Shown: positions 25,755-34,376, numbered from the stretch's first letter. The stretch is DNA of 45,353 nt from GCA-003244245 sp036266995 (GCA_036266995.1 DATAWX010000053.1:1-45353), one strand, 5' to 3'. Made by a program: numbers and translations. Notes: generated by a model from the sequence alone, not told the origin.

Positions 25755-27203
25755 ATGGATGCTGATGTGATCGTCGTCGGAGCGGGACCGACCGGCTTGC
25801 TGCTGGCTGGGGATCTGGCCGAGGCGGGAGTGGCGGTTACCGTCCTGGAGCGGTGGACCGGCGAGTCGAATGTGACGAGGGCGTTCGCGGTGCACGCCCG
25901 GACCATGGAGGAGCTGGAGATCCGGGGTCTGGCCGGCGAGCTGGCAAAGGCGGGCACGCCGTTGCAGGCGTTGCGCCTGTTCGACCGGGTGCGGATCGAC
26001 CTGTCGAAGTTGCCCAGCGAGTTCGCGTCGCTGCTGATCACGCCGCAGTACGAGACCGAACGGGTGCTGCAGCAGCGAGCCGACGCGCTGGGCGTGCGGA
26101 TCGTTCGCGGTGCCGCGGTGACCGGCGTGACTCAGGATGCCGACGGCGTCGACGTCGCCGTGCACGGTGGCACGAGCTATCGCGCGTCCGACGTGGTCGG
26201 TGCCGACGGGGTGAACAGCGCGGTCCGCAAGTCTCTCGGGTTGCCGTTCCCTGGACGCTCAGTGATCAAGTCCATCATGCTGGCCGATGTCCGGCTCGCG
26301 TCCCCACCTGAGGACGTGCTGGCCGTCAACGGCGTCGGTGATGGGTTCGCGTTCGTCGCCCCGTTCGGCGATGGCTGGTACCGGGTGTTCGCCTGGAACC
26401 GGCGCAATCAGGTCGAGGACACCGCTCCACTGGAGCTGGCGGAGATCCGGGAGGTGACCCGGCTGGCCCTGGGCACCGACTTCGGCATGCACGATCCGCG
26501 CTGGCTGTCCCGATTCCACAGCGACGAGCGTCAGGTCCCGCGCTACCGGGTGGGCCGGGTGTTCCTCGCCGGCGACGCCGCGCACTGTCACTCGCCGGCG
26601 GGCGGGCAGGGCATGAACACCGGGCTTCAGGACGCCGCCAACCTCGGCTGGAAGCTCGCCGCGGTGGTCCACGGGTGGGGTGACGAGTCGCTGCTGGACT
26701 CCTACCACGGGGAGCGGCACCGGATCGGTCGCCAGGTGCTGCGCAGCAGCGGCGCCATCATCCGGCTGGCGCTGATCAGACCGTGGTGGGGGCGGCAGCT
26801 GCGGAACACGCTCGGCCAGATCCTGATGGGACTACCTCCGGTCGCCGCCAGGGTGGCGGGAACGATCTCCGGAATCGACATCCGGTACCCCGCGCCCCGC
26901 GGCATGGACCGGCGGGTGGGTACCCGGGTGCCCAACATCCGGGTGACCGGCGGGCGGCTCTACGACGCGTTGCGCGGTGGCCGGTTCGTCCTCGTGGGTA
27001 GCGACGCCCCGAGCGTCGATCTGCCGCCCCAGGTCGATGCCGTCGAGGCTGCGGCGCCCATCGGCCGGCTCGCCCTGGTCCGCCCCGACGGTTACCTGGC
27101 CTGGGTGGGGACGGCCACGGAATTCCCCGCCTGGGCCGGCCGGTACTTCCAGCGAAGCGTCCTCGGATCGTCGAGAGCGGTCGGCTACCGACCTGTGTCG
27201 TGA
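25755..27203 (+). CDS. FAD-dependent aromatic monooxygenase (class A, PheA/TfdB-like)
   Basis: This 482-residue flavoprotein hydroxylase has the dinucleotide motif VGAGPTG (8-14), the DG motif VVGADGVNSAVRKSLG and the GD motif FLAGDAAHCHSPAGGQGMN. A C-terminal thioredoxin-like domain (YDALRGGRFVLVGSDAP) follows, as in phenol and rifampicin hydroxylases. It probably adds oxygen to an aromatic compound using NAD(P)H. The control by a divergent TetR suggests detoxification of a small inducer. ATG 25755 has GAGGTG upstream; the longer frame from 25710 starts inside the promoter. The SDR gene follows after 24 bp, perhaps co-transcribed. Confidence 0.9.
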   Translation: MDADVIVVGAGPTGLLLAGDLAEAGVAVTVLERWTGESNVTRAFAVHARTMEELEIRGLAGELAKAGTPLQALRLFDRVRIDLSKLPSEFASLLITPQYETERVLQQRADALGVRIVRGAAVTGVTQDADGVDVAVHGGTSYRASDVVGADGVNSAVRKSLGLPFPGRSVIKSIMLADVRLASPPEDVLAVNGVGDGFAFVAPFGDGWYRVFAWNRRNQVEDTAPLELAEIREVTRLALGTDFGMHDPRWLSRFHSDERQVPRYRVGRVFLAGDAAHCHSPAGGQGMNTGLQDAANLGWKLAAVVHGWGDESLLDSYHGERHRIGRQVLRSSGAIIRLALIRPWWGRQLRNTLGQILMGLPPVAARVAGTISGIDIRYPAPRGMDRRVGTRVPNIRVTGGRLYDALRGGRFVLVGSDAPSVDLPPQVDAVEAAAPIGRLALVRPDGYLAWVGTATEFPAWAGRYFQRSVLGSSRAVGYRPVS

Positions 27204-27227
27204 CACCGAGCAGTTAACCTGCAGACT

Positions 27228-27998
27228 ATGCCGATCGCGCTGATCACCGGTCCCACCGCCGGAATCGGGGCTGCCTTCGCCCGCAGGCTCGCTGCCGAAG
27301 GTCACGACCTGGTGCTCGTGGCGAGGGACCGCGAACGGCTGCAGCAGCTATCCGCCGAATTGTCCCAACGCCACGGGGTGCTCGCCGAGGTGTTGCCCGC
27401 CGATCTGGCCGACGCCACCCAGCGGCAGCACGTCGAGCAGCGGCTGCGCACCGGCGATCCGGTGGATCTGCTGGTGAACAACGCGGGTCACGGGGTCGCC
27501 ACCGAGTTTCTCGACGCTGGTATCGCGGACGTGCAGGCTCAGCTCGACGTCAACGTGACCAGCGTGGTGCGGCTGACTCACGCCGCGCTGCCAGCCATGG
27601 TGAGCGCCGGGCACGGCGCGGTGATCAATGTGTCCAGCGTGGCGAGCTTCCTGCCCGGCCGCGGCACCACCTACGGCGCGAGCAAGGCGTACGTGACGAT
27701 GTTCTCCGAAGGGCTCGCGGTGGCGTTGGCCGGCACCGGGGTGCAGGTACTCGCGCTGTGCCCGGGTTACGTCCGCACCGAGTTCCATGCCCGCGCCGGG
27801 ATGGACATGACCGGTAGCCCCTCGGCGTTCTGGCTGGACGCCGACACCGTCGTCCGGGAATGCCTGGCCGACCTGCGGCGCGGCCGCACCATCTCGGTGC
27901 CGGGCTTGCAGTACCGGGCCCTGGTGGGGCTGGTGGATGTGCTGCCCCGCGGTCTGGTGCGGCGCCTGGCCGGGCGCACTGGGCGGGGCCGCACGTGA
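27228..27998 (+). CDS. Short-chain dehydrogenase/reductase
   Basis: This 256-residue classical SDR has the nucleotide-binding TGPTAGIG (7-14), NNAG (84-87), catalytic Ser136/137, Tyr149 and Lys153 in YGASK, and PGYVRTEF after the active site. Substrate unknown. Its position leaves two readings: partner of the upstream monooxygenase, or first gene of the chain SDR-pyrE-trmH-GH76, since its stop overlaps the pyrE GTG by 4 nt. Confidence 0.93.
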   Translation: MPIALITGPTAGIGAAFARRLAAEGHDLVLVARDRERLQQLSAELSQRHGVLAEVLPADLADATQRQHVEQRLRTGDPVDLLVNNAGHGVATEFLDAGIADVQAQLDVNVTSVVRLTHAALPAMVSAGHGAVINVSSVASFLPGRGTTYGASKAYVTMFSEGLAVALAGTGVQVLALCPGYVRTEFHARAGMDMTGSPSAFWLDADTVVRECLADLRRGRTISVPGLQYRALVGLVDVLPRGLVRRLAGRTGRGRT

Positions 27999-28525
27999 CG
28001 CAGGAGCGGATCCGGCTGGCTGCGCTGGTTCGCCAGCTGGCGGTGGTGCACGGTCGGGTGACGCTGTCCTCCGGGGCGCAGGCCGACTACTACGTCGACC
28101 TGCGCCGCGCCACGTTGCATCACGAGGCCGCGCCGCTGATCGGGATGCTGGTCCGGGAGCTGACCAGTGACTGGTCCTACCAGGCGGTGGGTGGCCTGAC
28201 GATGGGCGCCGACCCGGTCGCCGCGGCGGTATTGCACGCGCCCGGCCCGCCGGTGGACGCTTTCGTGGTGCGCACGGCGACCAAGCAGCATGGGATGCAG
28301 CGGCGGGTCGAAGGCCCGGACGTCGCCGGTCGTCGGGTGCTCGCCGTGGAGGACACCTCCACCACCGGCGCGTCGGTGCTCACCGCTGTGGCCGCGCTGC
28401 GCGAGGCGGGAGCCGACGTCGTCGGCGTGGCCACCGTGGTGGACCGAGACACTGGAGCCCGCGAAGCCATCGAAGCCGCCGGCCTGCCCTACCGCGCCGT
28501 TCTTGAGCTCGGTGAGCTCTTGTGA
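27995..28525 (+). CDS. pyrE: Orotate phosphoribosyltransferase
   Basis: This 176-residue enzyme converts orotate and PRPP to OMP in de novo pyrimidine synthesis. It shows VTLSSGAQADYYVDLRRATL near the N-terminus, FVVRTATKQHGMQRRVEG (substrate loop) and the PRPP-binding VLAVEDTSTTGASVL. GTG 27995 sits in the overlap with the SDR stop; the longer frame upstream is the SDR's shadow. The stop (28523-28525) lies within the 40-bp palindromic element that also starts the next gene. Confidence 0.95.
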   Translation: MTQERIRLAALVRQLAVVHGRVTLSSGAQADYYVDLRRATLHHEAAPLIGMLVRELTSDWSYQAVGGLTMGADPVAAAVLHAPGPPVDAFVVRTATKQHGMQRRVEGPDVAGRRVLAVEDTSTTGASVLTAVAALREAGADVVGVATVVDRDTGAREAIEAAGLPYRAVLELGELL

Positions 28526-28561
28526 GTGGCAAGGAGTGCCATAACACTGTTTCCCACTCAC
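28522..28561 (+). repeat. 40-bp palindromic intergenic element, copy 2
   Basis: Arms GTGAGTGG (28522-28529) and CCACTCAC (28554-28561) flank a core with GAGTGCCATAACACTG. Oriented with transcription, it matches the copy at 3785-3824 at about 36 of 40 positions. Its first bases contain both the pyrE stop and the GTG that opens the trmH frame, so it would be transcribed as a hairpin at the gene junction. Confidence 0.8.
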
Positions 28562-29199
28562 GAGCGCTTGGGCCGACGGAGTGGGGCCAGACGGTGGGTG
28601 TCGGGCCATGGGTCGGGCCCTGTCCCGACGACCCCCGCCACGACCCGGAGCTGCTGCGCGACGGGGACCGCCGCAATGTCGTCGACGCCTACCGGTACTG
28701 GCGGCGCGACGCGGTTGTCGCGGATCTTGATACCCGCCGTCACCCGGTGCACGTGGCAATCGAGAATTTCGGCCACGACCACAACATCGGCACCGTGGTG
28801 CGCACCGCGAACGCCTTCGCGGTGGCCGAGGTGCACATCGTGGGCCGCCGCCGGTGGAATCGCCGAGGTGCCATGGTCACCGACCGCTACCAGCATCTGC
28901 GCCACCACGATGACATCGCTGAGCTGCTCGCCTACGCCGCCACGGCGGAGCTGACCGTGGTGGCGGTGGACAACTCTCCGGGAGCGCTGCGATTGGAGAC
29001 CGCCAGCCTGCCACGGCGCTGCCTGTTGCTGTTCGGCCAGGAAGGTCCTGGCCTGACCGCCGAAGCTCGTAAAGGGGCCGCGTTGACCGTCTCGATCGCG
29101 CAGTTCGGCTCCACCCGGTCGATCAACGCCGGGGTGGCCGCCGGCATCGCCATGCACGCCTGGATCCGCCAGCACGCCGATCTCGGGACGGCCTGGTGA
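28522..29199 (+). CDS. SpoU/TrmH family RNA 2'-O-methyltransferase
   Basis: This protein of about 225 residues is in the SPOUT methyltransferase family and methylates ribose in tRNA or rRNA. The three motifs are clear: NFGHDHNIGTVVRTANAF, LLLFGQEGPGL and FGSTRSINAGVAAGIAMH. The start is a puzzle. The conserved region begins near TEWGQ, and the only in-frame starts are GTG 28522 inside the palindromic repeat or GTG 28594 after TEWG. If 28522 is used, the repeat encodes the first 13 residues. It overlaps pyrE by 4 nt and the GH76 gene by 4 nt. Confidence 0.92.
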   Translation: MSGKECHNTVSHSRALGPTEWGQTVGVGPWVGPCPDDPRHDPELLRDGDRRNVVDAYRYWRRDAVVADLDTRRHPVHVAIENFGHDHNIGTVVRTANAFAVAEVHIVGRRRWNRRGAMVTDRYQHLRHHDDIAELLAYAATAELTVVAVDNSPGALRLETASLPRRCLLLFGQEGPGLTAEARKGAALTVSIAQFGSTRSINAGVAAGIAMHAWIRQHADLGTAW

Positions 29200-30236
29200 C
29201 TGTGTGGGCGCCCCGGGCGGCCGCCGCGGAACGCGCGGTGCACACCCGGCACCTGCGCTGGCTGTGGAGCCTGCCAAGCACCCGGCTAGGCGGGATCAGC
29301 TGGCCGCCTGGGCCCTCGACGCAGTGGCACTACTGGTGGCAGGCGCACCTGCTGGACTGCACGCTCGACGCCTACCAGCGCGCCCCGACGCAGTGGCGGC
29401 GGGACACCACCGCGGCACTGGTCCGCGGGGTGCGGGTGCGCAACGTCACCGGCTGGGTCAACAGCTACTACGACGACATCGCGTGGCTCGGCCTGGCGTT
29501 GCAGCGCAGCGCGACGCTGGCCGGGCTCCGCAAGCCGGGCGCCGAGCAGGCCATCATGCGCCGGTTGCGCTTCGGCCGGGGCCCAAGCGGCGGGATGCGG
29601 TGGCGGGTCGGCGACGATTTCGTCAACGTCTCGGCCACCGGGCCGGCTGCGATCTTCTACGCCCGCCGAGGAAACCTGGGCATCGCCACGTCCTTGGTCG
29701 ACTGGATCCTCGAGCACCTGATCGACCCGAGCACCGCCCTGGTCTTCGACGGGGCGCGGGTGAACCCTGACGGGTCGGTGCGCACCGTCGAGCGAGCCCT
29801 CTACAGCTACTGCCAGGGCGTGCTGCTGGGCGCCTGCGTCGAGCTGGGTACCGCCACCGGCGAGCCGCGCTGGTGGAAACAGGTCGACGCAACGGTGCAC
29901 GCGGTCGCCGAGCACCTCACCGACGGGGGCGTGTTGCGCGGGCACGGCGGCGGCGACGGCGGATTGTTCAGCGGCATCCTGGCCCGCTATCTCACCGTGG
30001 CCGCGGTCTCCCGCCCAGAAGGCCCGGCCAGCGAGATTGCAGCGCACCTGGTGCTGGATTCTGCCGAGGCGGCCTGGCGCAACCGGGGCGTCGCCGACGG
30101 TGGTCCGGTATTCGGTCCTCAGTGGACGGTTGCGGCGCAGCCGCCCACCCCGGGCCGAGCCGAGCGGGACCTGTCGGTGCAGCTGTCAGGCTGGATGCTG
30201 CTCGAAGCCGCCGCCGTGCTCTCCAGAAGAGACTGA
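29196..30236 (+). CDS. Glycoside hydrolase family 76 (alpha-1,6-mannanase-like)
   Basis: This 346-residue protein has an (alpha/alpha)6-barrel type sequence with the GH76 catalytic pair Asp93-Asp94 in NSYYDDIAWLGLALQ. Further conserved stretches are RWRVGDDFVNVSATGPAAIF, YSYCQGVLLGACVEL and GGGDGGLFSGILARYL. GH76 enzymes cleave alpha-1,6-mannan. No signal peptide is visible, so the substrate may be cytoplasmic, perhaps a lipomannan precursor (inference). The GTG start overlaps the trmH stop. A short hairpin follows the stop codon. Confidence 0.9.
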   Translation: MTVWAPRAAAAERAVHTRHLRWLWSLPSTRLGGISWPPGPSTQWHYWWQAHLLDCTLDAYQRAPTQWRRDTTAALVRGVRVRNVTGWVNSYYDDIAWLGLALQRSATLAGLRKPGAEQAIMRRLRFGRGPSGGMRWRVGDDFVNVSATGPAAIFYARRGNLGIATSLVDWILEHLIDPSTALVFDGARVNPDGSVRTVERALYSYCQGVLLGACVELGTATGEPRWWKQVDATVHAVAEHLTDGGVLRGHGGGDGGLFSGILARYLTVAAVSRPEGPASEIAAHLVLDSAEAAWRNRGVADGGPVFGPQWTVAAQPPTPGRAERDLSVQLSGWMLLEAAAVLSRRD

Positions 30237-30241
30237 TCACA

Positions 30242-30266
30242 CTCGCCATGTGGTGGAATTGGCGAG
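30242..30266 (+). terminator. Hairpin after the GH76 gene
   Basis: CTCGCCA (30242-30248) and TGGCGAG (30260-30266) form a perfect 7-bp stem with an 11-nt loop, 6 bp after the GH76 stop. It is a plausible end of the SDR-pyrE-trmH-GH76 transcript, although no U-tract follows. Confidence 0.5.
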
Positions 30267-30481
30267 ATAGCGAAGCAGGATCACATTCCCTATCTGCCGG
30301 GTTTCCGCGAGTGTCATCGGGTGCGCGGCGTCCTGCGGGCCGAGGTTTGGCCACATGCCATGATCGCTGAAAGTGAGTGATGGCAGTGCGATTTTGCACG
30401 GCTACGGCTCACTATCGGCGATCTCGAGAGCCACGAGCAAGGCGAATAGGCAAGCGCCTCTTCGGTCACGAGACGCGGTGC

Positions 30482-30714
30482 CCCGGCGAGGAGGGCCCGT
30501 GTGGCCTCGGTGCCATAGACGACGTCGCCTTGGCGTACGCCCTCTCGCGTCTCGGCGAGCTCGCGCAAGGTAGCGGATCAGACTTGATCTCAGCGGTTTC
30601 ACGCAGCGCTAGATAGGTCTCGATGGCGTGCACGACCGTCTGGTGGACGCTGCGGTGGTCCTTGTCGGCGGCGGCCCTGGTTAGCCTCCAGGGATGAAGA
30701 TCCTCGACGCGCAA
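30482..30714 (-). pseudogene. Remnant of a ribbon-helix-helix antitoxin gene
   Basis: On the minus strand, frame one reads RAAADKDHRSVHQTVVHAIE and then TYLALRETAEIKSD, typical of an RHH/Arc-type antitoxin. The homologous continuation LRELAETREGVRQGDVVYGT, EATRALLAG is in the next frame, so about one base has been lost near 30568. The N-terminal strand is disrupted (EDLHPWRLT) and overlaps the start of the aminotransferase gene at 30694. No recognisable toxin follows towards 30240. It appears to be the relic of a type II toxin-antitoxin module. Confidence 0.6.
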
Positions 30715-31731
30715 CGGCTGTGGTGTGCTGCGCCAGGTTGGCTGAACACCGCGACCTACGGATTGCCGCCAACACCGGCGTGGGATGCATTGCAGTCAGT
30801 ATTGGCCGATTGGCGGTCGGGACAGACCAGCTGGGAGGCGTGGGGCGAGTCGACTGACCGTTCGCGGGAATCGTTCGCGCGTCTGGTTGGTGTCCGCACC
30901 GACCAGGTCGCGGTCGGTGCAGCAGTCTCGGAGCTGATCGGGTTGGTGGCGGCGGGCGTACCAGACCGGGCCCGGGTGGTCACAGCCGAGGGAGACTTCA
31001 CCTCACTGCTGTTCCCGTGGCTGGTCCACGCCGATCGAGGAGTCGACGTGCGTTCGGTCCCGGTGGCCGGGCTCGCCGCGGCGGTGGACCCCTCCACCAC
31101 AGTGGTCGCGTTCAGCCTGGTGCAGTCCGCGACCGGGCAGATCGCCGATCTCGATGCCATCCTCCAAGCCGCGCGGACCCACGACGCGCTCGTCATCGTC
31201 GACGCTACCCAGGCCTGCGGCTGGCTGCCGGTCACCGCCACTGGGATCGATGCGCTGGCGTGCGGCGGCTACAAGTGGTTGATGTCGCCTCGGGGGAGTG
31301 CGTTTCTCGCACTCAGCGACCGGCTGCGGGATCGCCTACGCCCACTGAATGCCGGCTGGTATGCCGGCGAGAACGTGCACACCTCCTATTACGGACTCCC
31401 GTTACGGTTGGCCCGCTCGGCCCGCCGGTTCGACACCTCACCCGCCTGGTTCAGCTGGATCGGCACCGCGCCCGCCCTGGAGCTCGTCGAACAGATCGGC
31501 GTCGAGGCGATTCACGCCCATAACCTGGCGTTGGCTAACCGGTTTCGGGCCGGTCTGGGCCTGGCCGAGGGGGACAGCGCGATCGTGTCCGCTGCCATCC
31601 CCGACGCTGACCGCAAACTCGCCGCAGCCGGTATCCGAGCAGCGACCCGAGCCGGTGACCTGCGGGTCTCATTCCACATCTACTCCACTGAAAACGACGT
31701 CGACATGGCCCTGAACGCTCTCACTGGCTGA
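30694..31731 (+). CDS. Class V PLP-dependent aminotransferase/desulfurase-like protein
   Basis: This 345-residue PLP enzyme has VDATQACGWLPV (Asp170 near the pyridine nitrogen) and the Schiff-base lysine Lys194 in CGGYKWLMSPRG. N-terminal TATYGLPPTPAW and YYGLPLRLARSARRFDTSP fit class V proteins such as cysteine desulfurases, kynureninase and isopenicillin epimerases. The exact reaction cannot be read from sequence. It starts at ATG 30694 with AGGG very close; the antitoxin remnant overlaps its 5' end on the other strand. The HAD gene follows after 31 bp, probably in one transcript. Confidence 0.88.
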   Translation: MKILDAQRLWCAAPGWLNTATYGLPPTPAWDALQSVLADWRSGQTSWEAWGESTDRSRESFARLVGVRTDQVAVGAAVSELIGLVAAGVPDRARVVTAEGDFTSLLFPWLVHADRGVDVRSVPVAGLAAAVDPSTTVVAFSLVQSATGQIADLDAILQAARTHDALVIVDATQACGWLPVTATGIDALACGGYKWLMSPRGSAFLALSDRLRDRLRPLNAGWYAGENVHTSYYGLPLRLARSARRFDTSPAWFSWIGTAPALELVEQIGVEAIHAHNLALANRFRAGLGLAEGDSAIVSAAIPDADRKLAAAGIRAATRAGDLRVSFHIYSTENDVDMALNALTG

Positions 31732-31762
31732 TCGCAGGCATCGGGGAACGTAGGGTCGAGGC

Positions 31763-32587
31763 ATGCAGAGGCCGCGGCTGGTCGCAACCGACGTTGACGG
31801 CACCTTGCTGGACCCGGCCGACCAGGTTTCCGCGCGCACCCGCGCGGCGGTGCATCGGGTGGTGGCGGCCGGAGTGCCGTTCGTGCTGGTCACCGGGCGC
31901 CCGCCGCGGTGGATCCCGCCGATCGTCGAGCAACTCGGCCACGCCGGGCCGACGGTGTGCGCCAACGGCGCGGTGCTCTACGACGCCGCGACCGACCAGG
32001 TCAGCTACACGGTGACGCTCGATCCGGTACAGCTGCGGGATGCGGCGGAGGTGATCGCCACCGCGCTGCCGGGCGCGAAGATCGCCGTCGAGCTGCCCAC
32101 CGCGAGCGCGGCGATGAACGGCGCTGATCAGTTCCTCGCCGAACCGGGCTACACCCACCCCTGGCCGGGCGCCGACTCCGCCGACGCGCCACGCGATGTG
32201 CTGCTCGGCCGGCCCGCGATCAAGCTACTCGTCCGCCAGCCCAATGCCAGCAGCGAGCTGATGGCCGCCGCGGTCCGCGAGCTACTCGGTGCCGCATCGG
32301 GGGTCCGGCTCGACGTCACATACTCCACCGGCTACGGCCTGATCGAGGTCTCCGCGCCCGGCGTCACCAAGGGCACCGGACTGGCCCGGCTGGCCGGCGA
32401 GCTGGGAATCGCGCCGGCCGACGTGCTGGCCCTGGGTGACATGCCCAACGACCTGTCGATGCTGCACTGGGCGGGGCATGGGGTGGCGATGGCCAACGCC
32501 CATCCCGCGGTGCTCAAGGCCGCCGACGAGATCACAGCGGGTAACTCCGAGGACGGTCTCGCGATCATCCTCGAGAGGTGGTTCTGA
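31763..32587 (+). CDS. HAD superfamily phosphatase (Cof type)
   Basis: This 274-residue type IIB HAD hydrolase has motif I DVDGTLLD (nucleophile Asp10, acid Asp12), motif II VTGRPP, a lysine in the VTKGTGLARL stretch and motif IV GDMPNDLSML. The cap domain lies between about 85 and 185. It should dephosphorylate a sugar phosphate or cofactor intermediate; specificity is not predictable. It lies downstream of the class V enzyme and is the last gene before the ferritin-like operon. Confidence 0.92.
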   Translation: MQRPRLVATDVDGTLLDPADQVSARTRAAVHRVVAAGVPFVLVTGRPPRWIPPIVEQLGHAGPTVCANGAVLYDAATDQVSYTVTLDPVQLRDAAEVIATALPGAKIAVELPTASAAMNGADQFLAEPGYTHPWPGADSADAPRDVLLGRPAIKLLVRQPNASSELMAAAVRELLGAASGVRLDVTYSTGYGLIEVSAPGVTKGTGLARLAGELGIAPADVLALGDMPNDLSMLHWAGHGVAMANAHPAVLKAADEITAGNSEDGLAIILERWF

Positions 32588-32753
32588 CCAGACTCCGACA
32601 CCTCTGAGGCGTCCCGACCGGGCGGAATGTGACCTGATCGTGATGAAACGGGGTGAACTGGTGTGAGTGTGCTGCCGAAAGCTAGGCTGCTCCCTCCCAC
32701 GCGACCGGTTACAGCGCGTGAGATTGAATTCCACCAGTCGCTTTGGAGGCTTT

Positions 32754-33560
32754 ATGCAGAACAAGATCGATGAAGGCAGGTTCCGAGAGCTCCTGGAAGA
32801 GTCCGACGATCTGCAGTCCGACGCGATGCGTACTGCTCGGACGGGTCTGAATGACTACGTCGAGGCGGCTCGGGAGGCCTGCGTGTCCGCCGGACGGGAC
32901 GCCTCGCGCTGGGGGCCAGCCGCAGTCGCGGCTGGTGTCGTCGGAGGTGGGATGCTGCTGACGAGCGGGACGGCGTGGGCGGCGCCTGGCGATGACGTAG
33001 CGGCGTTGCAGACCGCAGCCGGCGTGGAGAACCTCGCGGTGTTGACCTACCAGACCGCTTTGACGTTGCCGTTCATCGGCGGGAGTTCGGCGAACCCAGT
33101 AGTCAAGGCGTTCGCGACGAAGACGATGAGCCAGCACAGCGAGCATGCGATGGCGTTCAACGCCGCAGCGCAGCGGCTGGGTGGCAAGCCGCAGACCGGC
33201 TCGGATCCGAAGTACGCCGAAGTGGTGAAGGCAGCGGTGCCCAAGCTCAAGGGCCCGGCTGACGTCGTCGGCCTGGCGATCACCCTGGAGGACGTGGCCG
33301 CTCAGACCTACGTCAAGAATGTCGGGCTGGTCACCACCGCGGAGCTGCGGCAGCTGTTCGCCAGCGTGGCCGGAGTGGAATCCCAGCACAAGGCGATCCT
33401 GCTGGCGGTCCAGGCATTGGTCAAAGCGAACGCGGCGCAGCTGATCGCACTGCCCCCGGACCTGACGAAGTTGCCCGCCGCCGCGGGGAGTGTGGGCTTC
33501 CCCGACACGTTCTACCCGACCACCATGGCCGCTCCGGTCGAGGAAGGAGCCATCCGATGA
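32754..33560 (+). CDS. Exported ferritin-like protein (Ferritin_2 type), first copy
   Basis: This 268-residue protein has an acidic cytoplasmic segment, one hydrophobic stretch (about 54-77) ending TAWAAPGD, a likely signal peptidase site, then a four-helix ferritin-like domain. Candidate metal ligands repeat the family pattern: Glu92 and Tyr99, His128 and His131 (HSEH), Glu179 and Tyr186, Glu209 and His212. It is likely to bind two metal ions outside the membrane. ATG 32754 follows GGAGG by 5 bp. Its stop overlaps the next start in ATGA, and it heads a four-gene operon. Confidence 0.85.
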   Translation: MQNKIDEGRFRELLEESDDLQSDAMRTARTGLNDYVEAAREACVSAGRDASRWGPAAVAAGVVGGGMLLTSGTAWAAPGDDVAALQTAAGVENLAVLTYQTALTLPFIGGSSANPVVKAFATKTMSQHSEHAMAFNAAAQRLGGKPQTGSDPKYAEVVKAAVPKLKGPADVVGLAITLEDVAAQTYVKNVGLVTTAELRQLFASVAGVESQHKAILLAVQALVKANAAQLIALPPDLTKLPAAAGSVGFPDTFYPTTMAAPVEEGAIR

Positions 33561-34372
33561 GCATCTTCCCCCGCCGCGCCCGCAGCGCGGAGATGGCGAT
33601 CAGCGAGCGCGAGTTGTCTGCGATGACTCGCGAGCTCGACGACCTGCACGAGTCGACATTCCCCCAGGTCCGCAAGGCCCTCGACGAGCTGACCGCGAAC
33701 CTTGGGCACGTGGTGGGCAAGCCGTCGACTCGGCGCGGCTTCTTCCTCGGCGCTGCCGGCGCCGTCGCCCTCGGCGCGGCCACGGCCTGCTCCGGCGGGT
33801 CCTCGGGAGCACCGAGCTCCACGAGTTCGGCGGCACCGAAGCCGCCCGCTGCGCCGCCGGAGACCTACACCGGAGATCTGAAAGTGGTGGCGCTGGCGAC
33901 GGCGCTGGAGAATCTGGCTGTCACCGCTTACAGCGGGGCACTGCAGAAGGCCGGCGCCGGGCAGTTGGGCACGGTGCCACCGGCGGTGGCCACTTTCGTC
34001 CAAACCGCGATGAAGCAGCACTCCGACCACGCGCAGGCCTGGAATGCGGTGCTGTCCAAGGCGGGGAAGCCGACTATCAACGACGCGCCGTTGTCGATCA
34101 CCCAAGATCAGGTGAACATGCTCAACGCGGCGACGTCGGTGCCCGACGTGGCCAAGCTGGCGTTGAACCTGGAGAACCTCGCTGCGCAGACCTACACCTT
34201 CGCTACCGCGAACGTGTCGGATGCCGGCGGGATCGTGACTGCGGCCACCATCCAACCGGTGGAGACCATGCACGCCGCGATCCTGAACTTCATCCTGGGC
34301 CAGTACCCGATCCCGGACTCGTTCATCGGTATCAGTAACTCGCTCAAGCCCGACATGTTGACGCTAAAGTGA
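33557..34372 (+). CDS. Tat-exported ferritin-like lipoprotein, second copy
   Basis: This 271-residue protein has 58 cytoplasmic residues, then Arg59-Arg60 in STRRGFFLGAAGAV (twin-arginine signal) and a lipobox-like ATAC with Cys78, so it is probably exported folded and lipid-anchored. After a Ser/Pro linker the Ferritin_2 domain repeats the ligand pattern of its neighbour: Glu118/Tyr125, His155/His158, Glu206/Tyr213, Glu236/His239. Tat export would let it carry metal already bound (inference). It is coupled to the first copy by a 4-nt overlap and followed 4 bp later by the cupredoxin. Confidence 0.87.
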   Translation: MSIFPRRARSAEMAISERELSAMTRELDDLHESTFPQVRKALDELTANLGHVVGKPSTRRGFFLGAAGAVALGAATACSGGSSGAPSSTSSAAPKPPAAPPETYTGDLKVVALATALENLAVTAYSGALQKAGAGQLGTVPPAVATFVQTAMKQHSDHAQAWNAVLSKAGKPTINDAPLSITQDQVNMLNAATSVPDVAKLALNLENLAAQTYTFATANVSDAGGIVTAATIQPVETMHAAILNFILGQYPIPDSFIGISNSLKPDMLTLK

Positions 34373-34376
34373 TCTC

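Noticed and set aside
30570..30693. Promoter for the aminotransferase gene
   Set aside because: No -35/-10 pair with good spacing could be read; the region is mainly antitoxin relic.
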